Shown: in pieces, positions 26,262-36,304 of the stretch | Layout of the letters: each line of letters starts with the position of its first letter | How positions within the stretch are numbered: position 1 is the stretch's first letter | NCBI RefSeq assembly: GCF_002154335.2 | Contig: NZ_MTPX02000041.1 | Coordinates: 161,664-225,663 of the forward strand | Direction: 5' to 3' | Length of the DNA stretch: 64,000 nt | Origin: Actinomyces ruminis | GTDB taxonomy: Bacteria; Actinomycetota; Actinomycetes; Actinomycetales; Actinomycetaceae | Position numbers and translations under genes: made by a program | Notes under the pieces: generated by a model | The model's input: the letters and a program-made list of their open reading frames with translations, nothing else | What the model was told of the DNA's origin: nothing | The model's database searches: none

Positions 26262-28538
26262 TCAGTCGGTGACGGTCAGGAGCAGCGGCTCGGCGTCGGG
26301 GTCCGGCCCCAGCCGGATCTCGAAGTCGCCGGGCTCCACGCGCCAGCCCTGCCCGTCGTCATCCCACAGGGCCAGGTGGCTGCGCTCCAGCCGGAAGATG
26401 ACCTGGGCTGTGGTACCTGCGGGGACGGCGACGCGCTGGAAGCCGGAGAGCCTGCGCACGGCGGGGGCGAGCGAGGCCAGCACGTCGCGGGTGAACAGCA
26501 GCACCACGTCTTCGCCGTCGCGCTCGCCGGTGTTGGCGACCGTGACGCTCACCTCCACGGCCTGGCCGGCGTTGAGCTCGGCCCGGGTGATGGTGGCGCG
26601 GTTCAGCTCGGCGTCCCGGTAGGTGAAGCTCGTGTAGGACAGGCCGTGGCCGAAGCGGAACCGGGGTCCGAGCTCCAGGTCGCGGTACTTGGAGGTGAAG
26701 AACTCCTGGAGGTTGGCGGGGCCGTCCAGGCCCATGTCGAAGGCGGGCTTGATCATCTCCCCGCCGCGGGTGGCGGGACGGCCGGTGTTCTCGTGGGCGT
26801 CGTAGGTGGCGGGCAGCTGCCCGCTGTGGCGGGGCAGGCCCATGGGCAGGCGCCCGGAGGGGTTGACCGCGCCGGTGAGGACGTCGGCGATCACCTCCGG
26901 GGCGGTGGTGCCCAGGTGCCAGGCCATGAGGACGGCGCCCGGCTCCTCGATCCAGTCCTCGACGACGAGCGGGCGCCCGGCCACGAGCACCACGGCCAGG
27001 GGCGTGCCGGTGGCGGCGACGGCGTGTACCAGGGCGGCCTGGTTCCCGGGCAGGTGCAGGTCGGCGCGGGAGGTGGCCTCGCCGGTGAGCTGGCTGGGCT
27101 CGTCCAGGGCGAGGATGACCAGGTCGGCGTCGGCTGCGGCCGCGGCGACTTCGGCGATCTGCGCGTCGGTGACGCCGAGCGGGTCCTGGCCGCCCAGCAC
27201 CGTGAGCTCGGGTGCGGGCGTGCTGGTTGCCGCGGCGCGGTCGGCCAGGGCGGCGGTGAGCGCGTCTGCCAGCGAATGGGCGGGTGGGGCGGCGAAGTGC
27301 TGCACCCAGGCGCCCAGGTGGTCGGTGTGGGTGGCGGCCGGGCCGGCCAGCAGGATGCGGCGGGCCGTGGGGGCGATGGGCAGGGTGCCGTCGTTGGTGA
27401 GCAGCACGGGGCACTTCTCGGCGGCGATGCGGGCGGCGGACAGGTGCTCGGCGGTGGGGGCGGTGATCTCGGCTGCGGGGTCCACGTAGGGGTTGTCGAA
27501 CAGGCCGAGGGCCGTCTTCAGGGTCAGGACGCGGCGCACGGCGTCGTCCACCCGGGCCACCAGGGCCGGGTCGTCCCCGTCCAGGAGGGCCGGGTGCTCG
27601 GGGCGGGCTGCGGGGTCGTGGAGGTGGCCGCCCATTTCGACGTCGAGGCCGGCGGCCAGCGACATGCGGGCGGCGTCGGGCAGGTCGGCGGCCACGCCGT
27701 GGGGGATGAGGTTCCCCACGCCGGAGGCGTCACCCACGATGGCGCCGGTGAAGCCGAGCTCTTCCTTGAGGATGCCGGTGAGCAGGCGGCGGTTGGCGTG
27801 CACCGGGCGGCCGTTCATGGTGTTGAAGGAGGCCATGACAGAGCCGACGCCGGCCTGAACGCAGGTGGCGAAGGGCGGCAGGTAGACGGAGTGGAGGCGC
27901 TGGTCGGACATGTCCACGGTGTTGTAGTCGCGGCCGCCCTCGGCGGCGCCGTAGCCGATGAAGTGCTTGGCGGTGGCCACCATGGTGCCCGGCTCGTCCA
28001 GGCGCTCGTGCTGGTAGCCGGAGACCATGGCGGCGCCCAGTTCGGCGGTCAGCAGCGGGTCCTCGCCGAAGCCCTCGGCCACGCGGCCCCAGCGCGGGTC
28101 GCGGGAGACGTCCACCATGGGTGAGAAGGTCCAGGTGACGCCGCCGGAGCGGGCCTCAGCGGCGGAGACGACGGCGCAGGACTGGGCGACGGCGGCGGAG
28201 AAGGAGGCGCCCATGGCCAGTGGTGTGGGGAAGGTGGTGCGCTGGCCGTGAATGACGTCCAGGCCGATCAACAGGGGGATGCCGTGCGCGGTCTCCTCCA
28301 CGGCCACGCGCTGGACTGCGTTGGTGTCGGCCGCGTTGCCGGGCCAGAACAGGGCGCCGATGCCGGAGCGGGCGGCATCCAGACATTCCTCCTGGGTCAT
28401 CTTGAAGGTGACCTGGATCTGCGCGAGCTTCTCCTCCCAGGTCAGGGAGGCCAGCAGGGCCTCGATGTGCTCGCGCTGGGCGGCGGTGAGCTGGGCAAGG
28501 GGGCTCTTGGTGCTGGTGGAGGCGTTGGCGGCGGTCAC
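26262..28538 (-). CDS. GH3 beta-glycosidase, BglX-like
   Basis: A 758-residue glycoside hydrolase. The N-terminal (beta/alpha)8 domain has LLIGLDVIHGQRTTFP, SRDPRWGRVAEGFGEDP, the KHF motif at 191-193 and the nucleophile Asp270 in IVGDASGVG. The second alpha/beta domain follows, and a fibronectin-III-like C-terminus (FGHGLSYTSFTY, then VTVANTGERDGEDVVLLF) ends the protein. The GTG at 28538 with GAGGAG six bases upstream is preferred; an ATG 48 bases earlier is an alternative without such a site. No signal peptide, so it would act on imported beta-glucosides or beta-xylosides. A hairpin separates it from the symporter gene upstream. Confidence 0.88.
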   Translation of the reverse strand: MTAANASTSTKSPLAQLTAAQREHIEALLASLTWEEKLAQIQVTFKMTQEECLDAARSGIGALFWPGNAADTNAVQRVAVEETAHGIPLLIGLDVIHGQRTTFPTPLAMGASFSAAVAQSCAVVSAAEARSGGVTWTFSPMVDVSRDPRWGRVAEGFGEDPLLTAELGAAMVSGYQHERLDEPGTMVATAKHFIGYGAAEGGRDYNTVDMSDQRLHSVYLPPFATCVQAGVGSVMASFNTMNGRPVHANRRLLTGILKEELGFTGAIVGDASGVGNLIPHGVAADLPDAARMSLAAGLDVEMGGHLHDPAARPEHPALLDGDDPALVARVDDAVRRVLTLKTALGLFDNPYVDPAAEITAPTAEHLSAARIAAEKCPVLLTNDGTLPIAPTARRILLAGPAATHTDHLGAWVQHFAAPPAHSLADALTAALADRAAATSTPAPELTVLGGQDPLGVTDAQIAEVAAAAADADLVILALDEPSQLTGEATSRADLHLPGNQAALVHAVAATGTPLAVVLVAGRPLVVEDWIEEPGAVLMAWHLGTTAPEVIADVLTGAVNPSGRLPMGLPRHSGQLPATYDAHENTGRPATRGGEMIKPAFDMGLDGPANLQEFFTSKYRDLELGPRFRFGHGLSYTSFTYRDAELNRATITRAELNAGQAVEVSVTVANTGERDGEDVVLLFTRDVLASLAPAVRRLSGFQRVAVPAGTTAQVIFRLERSHLALWDDDGQGWRVEPGDFEIRLGPDPDAEPLLLTVTD

Positions 28539-28596
28539 GTGGGGCTCCTCGTTGAGCTGCAAAACTGCGAATAGTCGAGCGGTCATGAATGAGTAA

Positions 28597-28651
28597 GGGC
28601 GGGCACAGGAGGATGTCGGCCCCAAGGTCGATCATTCACCTGTGCCCACCC
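28597..28651. terminator. Hairpin between GPH symporter and GH3 genes
   Basis: Inverted arms 28597-28609 and 28639-28651 (GGGCGGGCACAGG and its complement with one G-U type pair). It is in the 122-base gap of the leftward operon and may act as an attenuator or processing site. Confidence 0.5.
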
Positions 28652-28660
28652 GTAGGGCTA

Positions 28661-30150
28661 TCAGATCTCGCCGCGCTCCTTGGCGGCCCGTTCAGCAGCC
28701 TCGGCGAGTCGCTCTGCCTCGTCGCGGCTGACGCCTTCGGCGAGCGCCTCGGCCTGGGCGGCGCGCTTGACCTCGAGCTCGGCGGAGATCTTCGCCATCG
28801 TCTTGGTGTCCAGCTTCCAGAAGCAGAGCGGAATGAAGGCGAGGAAGGCCATGATGGCCGGGACGAGGTTCGCGGCGATATTGATACCGGCCAGGGCGGT
28901 GTCGCTCTGCACCTTGAGCGCCCCGTCATAACCGAACCAGCCCATGATGTACAGGGCAACGGCGGCGCCGAGGGCGTTTGCAAGCTTTGTGGAAAGGGAA
29001 ACGGTCGCGTAAGAGGTGCCGTCGGCGCGGATACCGGTCTTGTGCTCGTAGTAGTCGACCGCGTCCGGGACCATGGACAGGGCGATTGGGGAGGCAAAAC
29101 CGGACAGGCCGTAGAGGAACTGCAAGGCGAGGAGCACCGTGAGGTTCGTCTGACCGAAGAAGAAGATGAGCAGCAGAACGATCCCGCCCGAGAGCACCGA
29201 GATCATCATCATGTTGCGCTTGCCCAGCTTGAGGGCGAAGGGCGGCAGCACGACGCCACCGATAACGCTTCCTACCTGGAAGGCACTCATGACACCCACC
29301 ATTACGAGCGAACTCCCCAGGATCCAACGGCAGTAGTAGAACATAACGCCGATGCGGCCGAAGAGGCCGAAGAGCTGCAGCAACAGCGTCAGGAACACGA
29401 CCATCAGCTGGCCATTACCGAGGACCGCCTTGACGGTCCGGCTGAAGGGCACCTTCTGCTGCTCGGCGGTCATGGTAATGCGCTCGCGCACGTTGATGCC
29501 GGTAATGAGGAAGCACGGCAGCGCAATAAGCGCATAGAGAAGCATTGTTATGAAGTAGGAGCGACTGTCCAAGCCGCGCTCCCTGCCGGCCTCAGAGGCA
29601 ACGAAAAAAAGTAACAGGAAGGGTGTCGCCACGTTCATAATGAGCTGAGCGGCCTGGGAACCGATATTGCGGATCCAGTTGAGGGTGACACGCTCGCCGG
29701 AATCTGTGGTCATGACACCCGCCAGCGAGCCGTATGACATGTTCGCCACGGTGTAGAGGAAGCACAGGAGGACGTAGGTGATGCCGGCCCAGGCGATCTT
29801 GGCGCCGTTGCCACCATGGAAGGGCATCCAGAAGGCCAGAATCATGGAGATAGACAACAAGGGGGCGCCGAAGATGACGTAGGGGCGGAAGCGGCCCCAG
29901 CGGCTCTTCGTGCGCTCGGCGATGTAGCCGAACCCAAGGTCCTGGATGCCGTCTAGCACGCGGGCGGCGAGCAGGATGTTGCCGGCGGCCGCCGCCGGAA
30001 TGAGGCGACGTCGGTGTAGAAGGTCATGAGGTAGGAGCCGACGGTCGTCCAGATGAACTGGGAACCGAACTCGGCGAAGCCGTAGGAGATCTTCTCCTTG
30101 AGGGGAACCTGTGCTCCCGTCGTGGTGGGCGCCTCTGACTGGGTCGTCAT
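28661..30150 (-). CDS. GPH-family sugar:cation symporter (MFS_2), one frame break
   Basis: Glycoside-pentoside-hexuronide symporter with 12 helices. Near the N-terminus KEKISYGFAEFGSQFIWTTV is followed, after the break, by LDGIQDLGFGYIAERTKSRWG-type residues carrying the conserved R-x-x-x-x-WGRFRPY loop. Later VPDAVDYYEHKTGIRADGT is the family loop between helices 10 and 11. One C seems missing near 30007 (DVA-LIPAAAAGNILL). With it, 497 codons run from the ATG at 30150. The C-terminal tail is a charged helix. As first gene of the six-gene catabolic operon it probably imports the glycoside that the downstream enzymes degrade. Confidence 0.86.
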
Positions 30151-30519
30151 GACAGGCCTTTCTGTGATCGAAGTACGGGCTGCTCTGCCCGGAACTCCCG
30201 AGGCCAGGGACTGCGACGTCCGCACCTCGTTGCGTTCTGATACACAGTCAACGCGGGACCGCCGGGGGCGACAAGCACACCAACCCCCGCTTCCGCACCC
30301 CCCGTGCATAAGGCGAGCAACTGCGACTGCCCCGATCAACACGCCCACTCGCCTACCACGCAACTAAACCACTCCCAGCAGGCAGCCCTCGGGGAAATGG
30401 CGGGGAAATGTCGGCGGCCGGCCAGGCCCATCTCAGTTTTGCACGGCCGGGGCATAAGTCTCGGTATTGCGGCTACTATTCCGGTTGACGCAACCGAAAG
30501 CGCGGCGGACACTGCCTAC
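30151..30519. other. Divergent promoter region (symporter operon / ROK gene)
   Basis: A 369-base gap that must contain both promoters. I see a direct repeat GGGGAAATG (twice, near 30389-30410) but no convincing -35/-10 pair or palindrome. Confidence 0.35.
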
Positions 30520-31892
30520 GTGACACCCCAAGACAGCAGGCACAATGGCGTGCGGCCACCTGCCTCCTCACCATCCTCCCGGCACGCGAGCACGAGTACG
30601 GCTGCTCCACCCCGCGCCCCCTCCTTCGCCCACGTGTCTCAACTGTCCGAGCTCATCGCGGAGACACGCCAGTATCCGCATGGCGTCTCACGCGCCGACC
30701 TGTGCGAGACCCTCACGCTGGGCCGCAACGCCGTCGATCGACGGCTCAAGACCGCCGTCGGGTTAGGACTGCTCTCTCCCGCCGGGCGTGGCATGTCGAC
30801 CGGCGGCCGCGCGCCGGAGATGTGGCGCTTCAATCCGGAGGCGGCAACGGTCCTCGCGCTGTCCATCTCCTACCGGTCCAGCACCGCGGCACTGACAGAT
30901 CTGAATGGCACGATTATCGATCGGGTCAGCTGGGATGAGGCATTCTCAGCGATCCCCAGGCGGTCACCAGTCACGCCCTGGAGCACTTCGCCGCTCTGCG
31001 CAACCGCCACCCGGAGCTTCCGCCGGCATGGGGCCTGGGCGTCTGCATACCGACCGCCGTCGACTTCCGCGACGGGACGCTCATCGCCCCGGCCACGGCC
31101 AGGACCGGCGGCGCTTCGGACACCCTCATGTGGACCGGCTTCCCTCTGCGCCAACAGCTCACCCAGCAGCTCAACCTGCCCGTATGGCTCGACGACGAGG
31201 TCAACGTCATGGCCTTGGCGGCCGCCAAACGCATCGGCGCGCCTCAAGACCTGTTGTATGTGCGGCTCAGTCTGGGGCTGGGCATGGGCATTGTCTCGCA
31301 CGGCAAGGTTCATCGGGGTGCCGCGGCCGCCTCCGGGGAGATCGCCCATATTCAGATGGCGGGCTCCGGCGGACGCGCTTGCCGCTGCGGTCGCAGGGGC
31401 TGCTTGGAGACAACACTCTCCGGCGGCGCCATGGAAGATGCGGCTGTCACCCCTCAGGCCTTGAAGCGTTCCCCCTATCTGCGCCGCCTTGACGAGTCCA
31501 GCGGTATTCGCTGCGAGCACGTCTTCCACGGCGCGGCGGAGGGGGACCCGGTGTGCGTGCGTCTGCTCACCGAGGCGGCCGACCGGCTCTCGGTGGTGCT
31601 GGCGGTGCTGACCACCACCTACAACCCGGGCGAGGTCGTGCTCGGTGGTGGCGTGACACAGGCCGGCGAGTTCTTCTCCCGCGCGGTCGGTCAGGCGTTG
31701 CGGCGCCGCGTCTTACCCGCCACCTCCGAACGCCTGCGCGTACGCATGGGCAAGGAGGACGACGCGTTGAATGGCGCGTGCCGCATGGTCACCGACTGGT
31801 TGTTGTCCCCCCACGTCATGCACGTCTGGCTGCCCCACGGCTCCCCCGCAGGAGTACAGGAGCTGGTCACCCACCGCCGCCAGGACGCCTGA
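30520..31892 (+). CDS. ROK-family transcriptional regulator, one frame break
   Basis: The N-terminal winged helix is seen in SRADLCETLTLGRNAVDRRL and the following STGGRAPEMW. The ROK sugar-kinase-like domain follows, with LDDEVNVMALAAAKR, LSLGLGMGIV and the zinc motif CRCGRRGCLE. One C seems missing at about 30950 (AIP-QAVTSHALEHF); with it 458 codons are obtained. The GTG at 30520 is the likely start but lacks a strong ribosome site; a GTG at 30634 is an alternative. It is divergent from the symporter/GH operon and is its probable repressor. Confidence 0.8.
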
Positions 31893-32103
31893 CCACCTCC
31901 CAGTTCCAGCTACTCACCACCCCTCATTTCAGCGAGACCGGCACCAGTGACACACCGAAACCGTGCGTTGTTACGAACAACCGAAAGATCACCGAGACGC
32001 CGGCCGCAGCGGACGTCAAGCTGCCGACAAATACAGAGCGATCGGCCAACGCCGACATCCGCCGAGGAACGCGAGGACTTCAGACGCGCCCGGGATCGTC
32101 AGC

Positions 32104-32227
32104 ATTGTCTGAGATGGTCACAAACGAGCCCATGGCCTCAAGGGCTGACTCGGCAGTCGTTGAAATCATGCGGTTCCAGAAACCAGCGCGATCATCCGAT
32201 CCGACGTTTGTGACCATTTGCGACAAT
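32104..32227. repeat. 124-bp element with 23-bp imperfect inverted ends
   Basis: Left end 32104-32126 reads ATTGTC, four bases, then ATGGTCACAAACG; the right end 32205-32227 is its inverse complement except at the four central bases (19 of 23 match, including a perfect 13-bp block). The 78-base interior has no frame of note. It resembles a MITE or a large bipartite operator. It occupies part of the 499-base gap 31893-32391, in which I see no gene. Confidence 0.55.
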
Positions 32228-32342
32228 CAGCGTCCGTCAACGCCGCAGCACGCGCACCCGCACGGCGCCAGGCGGCACCCAACACGTCGACCCTCGGCCG
32301 CTGTAAGCCACCGCGCATCCTCATTCAACACCCCTCCAGCCT

Positions 32343-32360
32343 GCTATCATCTTGATGATA
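32343..32360. promoter_or_regulatory. Palindromic operator of the toxin-antitoxin operon
   Basis: CTATCATC-TT-GATGATAG, a perfect 8-2-8 palindrome ending 31 bases before the antitoxin ATG. This is the usual place and form for the autoregulatory site bound by Phd/YefM antitoxins. Confidence 0.7.
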
Positions 32361-32391
32361 GTTCATCGCTGTTGAGAGGTCGAAGACTCCC

Positions 32392-32703
32392 ATGCCAGTC
32401 ATCCGTCCGATCTCGGACCTGCGCAACAAGTTCACAGAGATCTCCGCAACCGTCCACGAGTCCGACCGCCCGGTCTTCCTGACCCGCAACGGAGTAGGCG
32501 ACATGGTGGTGATGAGCATCGAGCACTACGAGGCGCTCACGCTGAACCAGGAGATCACCGAGGCGTTGGCCGCGGCGGAAGTCGAGATGGCAACGACCAC
32601 GGAGCGGTTCACCTCGGAGGAGGTACTCGCGTACGCACTCGCCGCGATCAAAAACGCCAACGAATCCAGGCAGGCCAGCACGACGAGCCCCGTCGAAGCA
32701 TGA
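32392..32703 (+). CDS. Phd/YefM-family antitoxin
   Basis: A 103-residue protein. The N-terminal Phd fold reads PVIRPISDLRNKFTEIS, then VFLTRNGVGDMVVMSIEHYE, the classic Phd/YefM pattern. The C-terminal third is acidic and probably disordered, the part that neutralises the toxin. Its stop overlaps the toxin ATG (ATGA). The palindrome just upstream supports autoregulation. Confidence 0.88.
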   Translation: MPVIRPISDLRNKFTEISATVHESDRPVFLTRNGVGDMVVMSIEHYEALTLNQEITEALAAAEVEMATTTERFTSEEVLAYALAAIKNANESRQASTTSPVEA

Positions 32704-33272
32704 GAGCGTACGTAGTCCGCTACCTCCCCAGAGCGCAGCGGGACCTCGTCGACGCCGGACTATCGGTACTCGAGGTGTCTGGAGACGCTGATGCCGCAGC
32801 GCGAACAGTGCGAGGTATTGTCGCTGCCATAAACTCGTTGAGCACCATGCCGAGCCGCCACCGCGTCTATACGCCATCTCGTTCGCTCTCACGCGAGTAT
32901 CGCTATGTACGCGCCGGTCAGCACCTCGCCTTCTACTGGGTCGACGACGAGTTAGCAACCGTAACCGTGGCCCGAATTGTCCATGCGCGCGCGGACGCCA
33001 ATCGCCACCTCGCTGACGGGCCACCACAAGACGCCCTGCCCACGCCGCTAACGGTCGATCAGACGAGCAATGCACCGATCCAAAGCGACACGTTCACGTC
33101 GTGCCCCGACTGTCTCCCCCGATCACCCGCGCCGCCGCAGCACACGCACCCGCACGGCGGCCCGGTGGCAGGTGCCGACCGGGCCGCCGTCGAAGCGTCA
33201 GATGGTGACGGTGCGCTTCATCTCGCCGGAGAAGGGCACGGGGATGTAGGCCACGCGCGCCGAGACCCGTAG
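32700..33272 (+). CDS. RelE/ParE-family toxin with unusual C-terminal extension
   Basis: The first 105 residues match the RelE/ParE fold: YLPRAQRDLVDAGLSVLEV, INSLSTMPSRHRVYTP, then REYRYVRAGQHLAFYWVD and VARIVHARAD. RelE toxins cleave mRNA on the ribosome; ParE toxins inhibit gyrase; the family here cannot be resolved. The frame continues about 85 residues beyond the normal end, with low-complexity Pro/His/Gly sequence, and overlaps the convergent deglycosidase beta gene by 75 bases. The extension may be real or reflect a lost stop or small sequence error near 33010. Confidence 0.78.
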   Translation: MRAYVVRYLPRAQRDLVDAGLSVLEVSGDADAAARTVRGIVAAINSLSTMPSRHRVYTPSRSLSREYRYVRAGQHLAFYWVDDELATVTVARIVHARADANRHLADGPPQDALPTPLTVDQTSNAPIQSDTFTSCPDCLPRSPAPPQHTHPHGGPVAGADRAAVEASDGDGALHLAGEGHGDVGHARRDP

Positions 33273-33590
33273 CAGCACCTCGTGCTCGCCGGGGCCAAGC
33301 CCGCCGTCCTTCAGCACCCGCACAGTGGCCTCATCGGCGTACTCCCAGCGGAAGAAGGTGACCGTCTCCATCTCCTCCAGGGTGAACCAGTGCTCGCCGT
33401 CGTCGGCGGTGAAGCGGATCGAGTCGCGAGGCACGGCCTCGCCGTCGACCTCCACCTCAACGTCATGCACCATCGACAGCGGAATGCCACGGTAGTAGGG
33501 GATGCGAGTGCGCATCTCGAAGCCGATGGTCTTGCCGTCTTCCTCGACGTTCGCGAGGGAGTTCTCAGTGAAGATGTATCCGTCGAACAT
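33198..33590 (-). CDS. C-glycoside deglycosidase beta subunit-like (DUF6379/CGDB, pair 3)
   Basis: A 130-residue beta-rich protein. MFDGYIFTENS starts it; RIPYYRGIPLSMV followed by VDGEAVP is the family core; the FTLEEMETVTFFRWEY stretch and the ending MKRTVTI are almost shared with the copy at 36604. The ATG at 33590 is nine bases downstream of the restored alpha-subunit stop, as in the other alpha-beta pairs. Predicted non-catalytic partner of the TIM-barrel enzyme. Confidence 0.78.
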   Translation of the reverse strand: MFDGYIFTENSLANVEEDGKTIGFEMRTRIPYYRGIPLSMVHDVEVEVDGEAVPRDSIRFTADDGEHWFTLEEMETVTFFRWEYADEATVRVLKDGGLGPGEHEVLLRVSARVAYIPVPFSGEMKRTVTI

Positions 33591-33599
33591 TGGTCCTAC

Positions 33600-34633
33600 T
33601 CACTTTCCGTCGTTCTTGCCGTCGTTGAGGTGCCGCTCCATGAGCTCCTGGTGGCGACGCACCTGCTCCAGGTCCTTGATCTCCTCGCCGGGCAGGGTGA
33701 AGCGCTGCCCCTCGTACTCACTGCACACGTAGCCGTCGAAGCCCAGCTGGTTCAGCCGGGTGAAAATGCGGCCGTAGTCGATGGAGTACTCCTCGCCCTC
33801 ATCGGTGACCTCCCAGAACTTGCCGTGGAAGGACTTGATGTAGGCAGGTACTCGTCCAGGGTCTCCAGCGGGGTGTTCTCGTACCCGGTGGACATCATGG
33901 CGTAGAAGCGGTCCTGGAAGCTGTGGAAGTGGCGGGTCAGCTCCTCGGGGAACATGTAGTCGTCCGGGTTGTCCGGGTTGCGCGGGAAGAACTGGCGCGG
34001 GTCGGTGCCGCGGGCGAAGATGTCGTCGATGTACTTGATGACGTCGTCGTTGACCCCGAGCGTCTCACGGAAGTAGTTGGTGGACACGCGCGGGTGCCGC
34101 TGGCAGTAGATGCCGAAGTCGACCACCAGCCCGACGTGCGGGTTGTCGACCTCCTTCATCTCCTTGATCCAGGCGGCGGTCATGGGGTGGTCGTAGCTCA
34201 TGCCGGCATGCACCTCCACCGCCATGGTGATGCCCAGCTTCTCCGCCAGCGGCAGGGTCGGGCGGATGACGGCCGGGTCGGTCTGGGAGACGATGCGCAC
34301 CAGCGGGAAGCCCAGCCGGTGGGTCAGGCGCAGGTCGGCGCTAAGCAGCTCGACCTGCTCCTCCAGCGTCAGCCAGCGGTTCTTGTACAGCGAGGAGTTG
34401 ATGAAGATGTCGTTGGAGACGCGCTCAAGCGGGTGCCGTTCCATGATCGCGTCCCACTCGGCGAGGGTCTCCTCACTGGCGCGTGCGGCGCCGCGGATCA
34501 TCTCGTCGGAGAGGATCTCAATGCCCTGCGTGCCCATGTCCTCGACGGCGGCAACGGTGCCTTCCAGGCCCAGGCCGCCGCGTCCGTAGGCGTCCTGCAG
34601 CGAGTACAGGGAGACGCCCTTCTTGATAGTCAT
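33600..34633 (-). CDS. C-glycoside deglycosidase alpha subunit-like TIM barrel (pair 3), one frame break
   Basis: Xylose-isomerase-like TIM barrel, 344 residues after correction. Metal-site residues are E140 (MAVEVHAGMS), D172 (VVDFGIYC), the His in SFHGKFW and the Glu in CSEYEGQRF near 311. One C seems lost from a CCC run near 33846 (DEYLP-YIKSFHGKFW); restoring it carries the frame to a TGA at 33600-33602. Most of the sequence is nearly collinear with the alpha subunit at 37007-38041 (WLTLEEQV, RLGFPLVR, EKLGITMAVE), so the two pairs arose by duplication. The ATG at 34633 follows GAGAGGA. Confidence 0.8.
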
Positions 34634-35014
34634 GTATCCGTCCTCTCTCCGTCCTTGGAGGGTTCCTGGAGGGTGCTGAGTTCCAGCGCGGCCGGCAGGC
34701 GCCGCGGGCGGGATTGCCCGTGGGTGGTAGCCGCGGCTGTCTCGGGATGCCCCGGTTGAACCGAGGTTATGGCGCGGCGGCTGCCGGCGGCCAGGCACCC
34801 GGGTGCCGCTTCTGCACGATCACGGCATTAGGTCGGACACCGCCGACGACGCCCGCGGCACTGCGCGAATCGATTGCATCGACTCCGCGAGAACCATTGT
34901 CGGAACGGCGGCAGTGCCCTCCCTTGAGCCACCTGCGGCCACCTCTGAATTAGGCTGAAACCACGTCGACGCCCCTCCCCCGCGGCGCCGTGGTTACTAC
35001 CCCGGGAGGCAGCC
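34634..35014. promoter_or_regulatory. Divergent regulatory region with a conserved 19-bp motif
   Basis: A 381-base gap between alpha subunit 3 and a ROK regulator. At 34799-34817 it holds CCGGGTGCCGCTTCTGCAC, matching 18 of 19 bases in the gap upstream of alpha subunit 4 (38343-38361). A shared operator for the two pairs is the simplest idea. Confidence 0.5.
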
Positions 35015-36219
35015 GTGTCCAGCCCCATCGCCGCTATCGACACCGATGTGCTCACAACCGTCAACCTCATCCGCACGGGCCGAGCCAGCACCCGGCAGGA
35101 GCTCGCCCGCCAAACGGGTATGGGACGCAACACGATCTCCTCGCTGATCAACACAGCCATCGACGCCGGGCTCATCGCTCCGGACGGGTCCGCGCCGTCG
35201 ACGGGCGGCAGGGCTCCGGCCACCTGGCGCTTCCGCCAAGAGGCCGGGCTCGTGCTCGCAGTGGGGGTGCACACCTCCACGCTGCGCCTGGCGGTCACGG
35301 ACCTGGCCGGCCAGCCGCTCGAGCGCCGCACCCTGAACTGGCCCATCACCCAGGGCCCGGAGGCAACCCTGACACGGGCGGCTGCCGAGTTGCAGGACAT
35401 GGTGCGCGGCCACGACCTGCCCGTATGGGCCGCCGGTATCTCCCTGCCCGGCCCGATCAACCAGGAGACGGGGCGCCCGTCCAGCCCGCCGATCATGCCG
35501 GGCTGGGACGACTTCGACGTCGTCGGCACGCTCACTCGCTCCCTTGAAGTACCGGTCGCCACGGGCAACGACGTGAACATCATGCTGCTGGGGTACGCAT
35601 CCACACTGCCCGATCAGATCGGGCGGAGGCCGGCGAACATCCTGTACCTGCAAGTCGGCACGGGCATCGGCGTGGGCATCATCTCCAACGGGCGACTTCA
35701 CCTGGGCTCCGCGGGAGCCGCCGGCGATATCGGGCACGTACGGGTGTCCGGCATGGACTCGGTGATCTGCCGCTGCGGACGCACCGGCTGCCTGGAGCCG
35801 TGGCGGGCGGTTGGGCGCTGCTGCGCGACGCCCGCCGAGCCGCAGTGGAGGGTCTGAGCCCACACCTAAAGGAATGCCTCGATCAAAGCGGTGAACTGAC
35901 CACCGAGGACATCGTGGCCGGCGTGAATGCGGGCGACACCGAATGCGTCACCCTGATGGTGCGTTCAGCGACGGCCGTAGGCGACGCCCTGGCCATGCTG
36001 GTGAGCTTCTTCAACCCCGGTCAGGTGGTGCTGGCCGGGCCCATGCCACAGGGCTGCCCCATGTTCCTCGACGTCGTCAAGCGGATTGTGGATGAGCGCG
36101 CCCTGTCCCTGGCTACGGCCGGTCTGGAGATCCTGCCTGCGGCCAGCGGCCTCGACGACGAGCTGCGCGGCTGCGCCCTGCTGGCCGTCTGCTCGGTGTT
36201 CAAGGCAGCCACCGCCTGA
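35015..36219 (+). CDS. ROK-family transcriptional regulator, one frame break
   Basis: The N-terminal winged helix (TRQELARQTGMGRNTISSLI) is followed by a ROK domain with GISLPGPIN, TGNDVNIMLLGY, LQVGTGIGVGII and the zinc site CRCGRTGCLE. One G seems missing near 35797 (LE-AVAGGWALLRDARR); with it 402 codons run to the stop at 36219. The start is a GTG at 35015 after GGGAGG. It lies between two C-deglycosidase pairs and diverges from pair 3, so it is the likely local regulator; a glycoside or free sugar is the presumed effector. Confidence 0.84.
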
Positions 36220-36304
36220 TCCGCCCGCCCCCATCCGCCGAGATCGGTAGAAGTAACATGCCAGAACCGACAGTTGTTACGCGCCGACCCTCGAGGGAGT
36301 TCCC

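Noticed and set aside
26376..28124. Rightward 582-codon open frame across the GH3 gene
   Set aside because: Antisense shadow of a clear GH3 with all catalytic motifs on the other strand.
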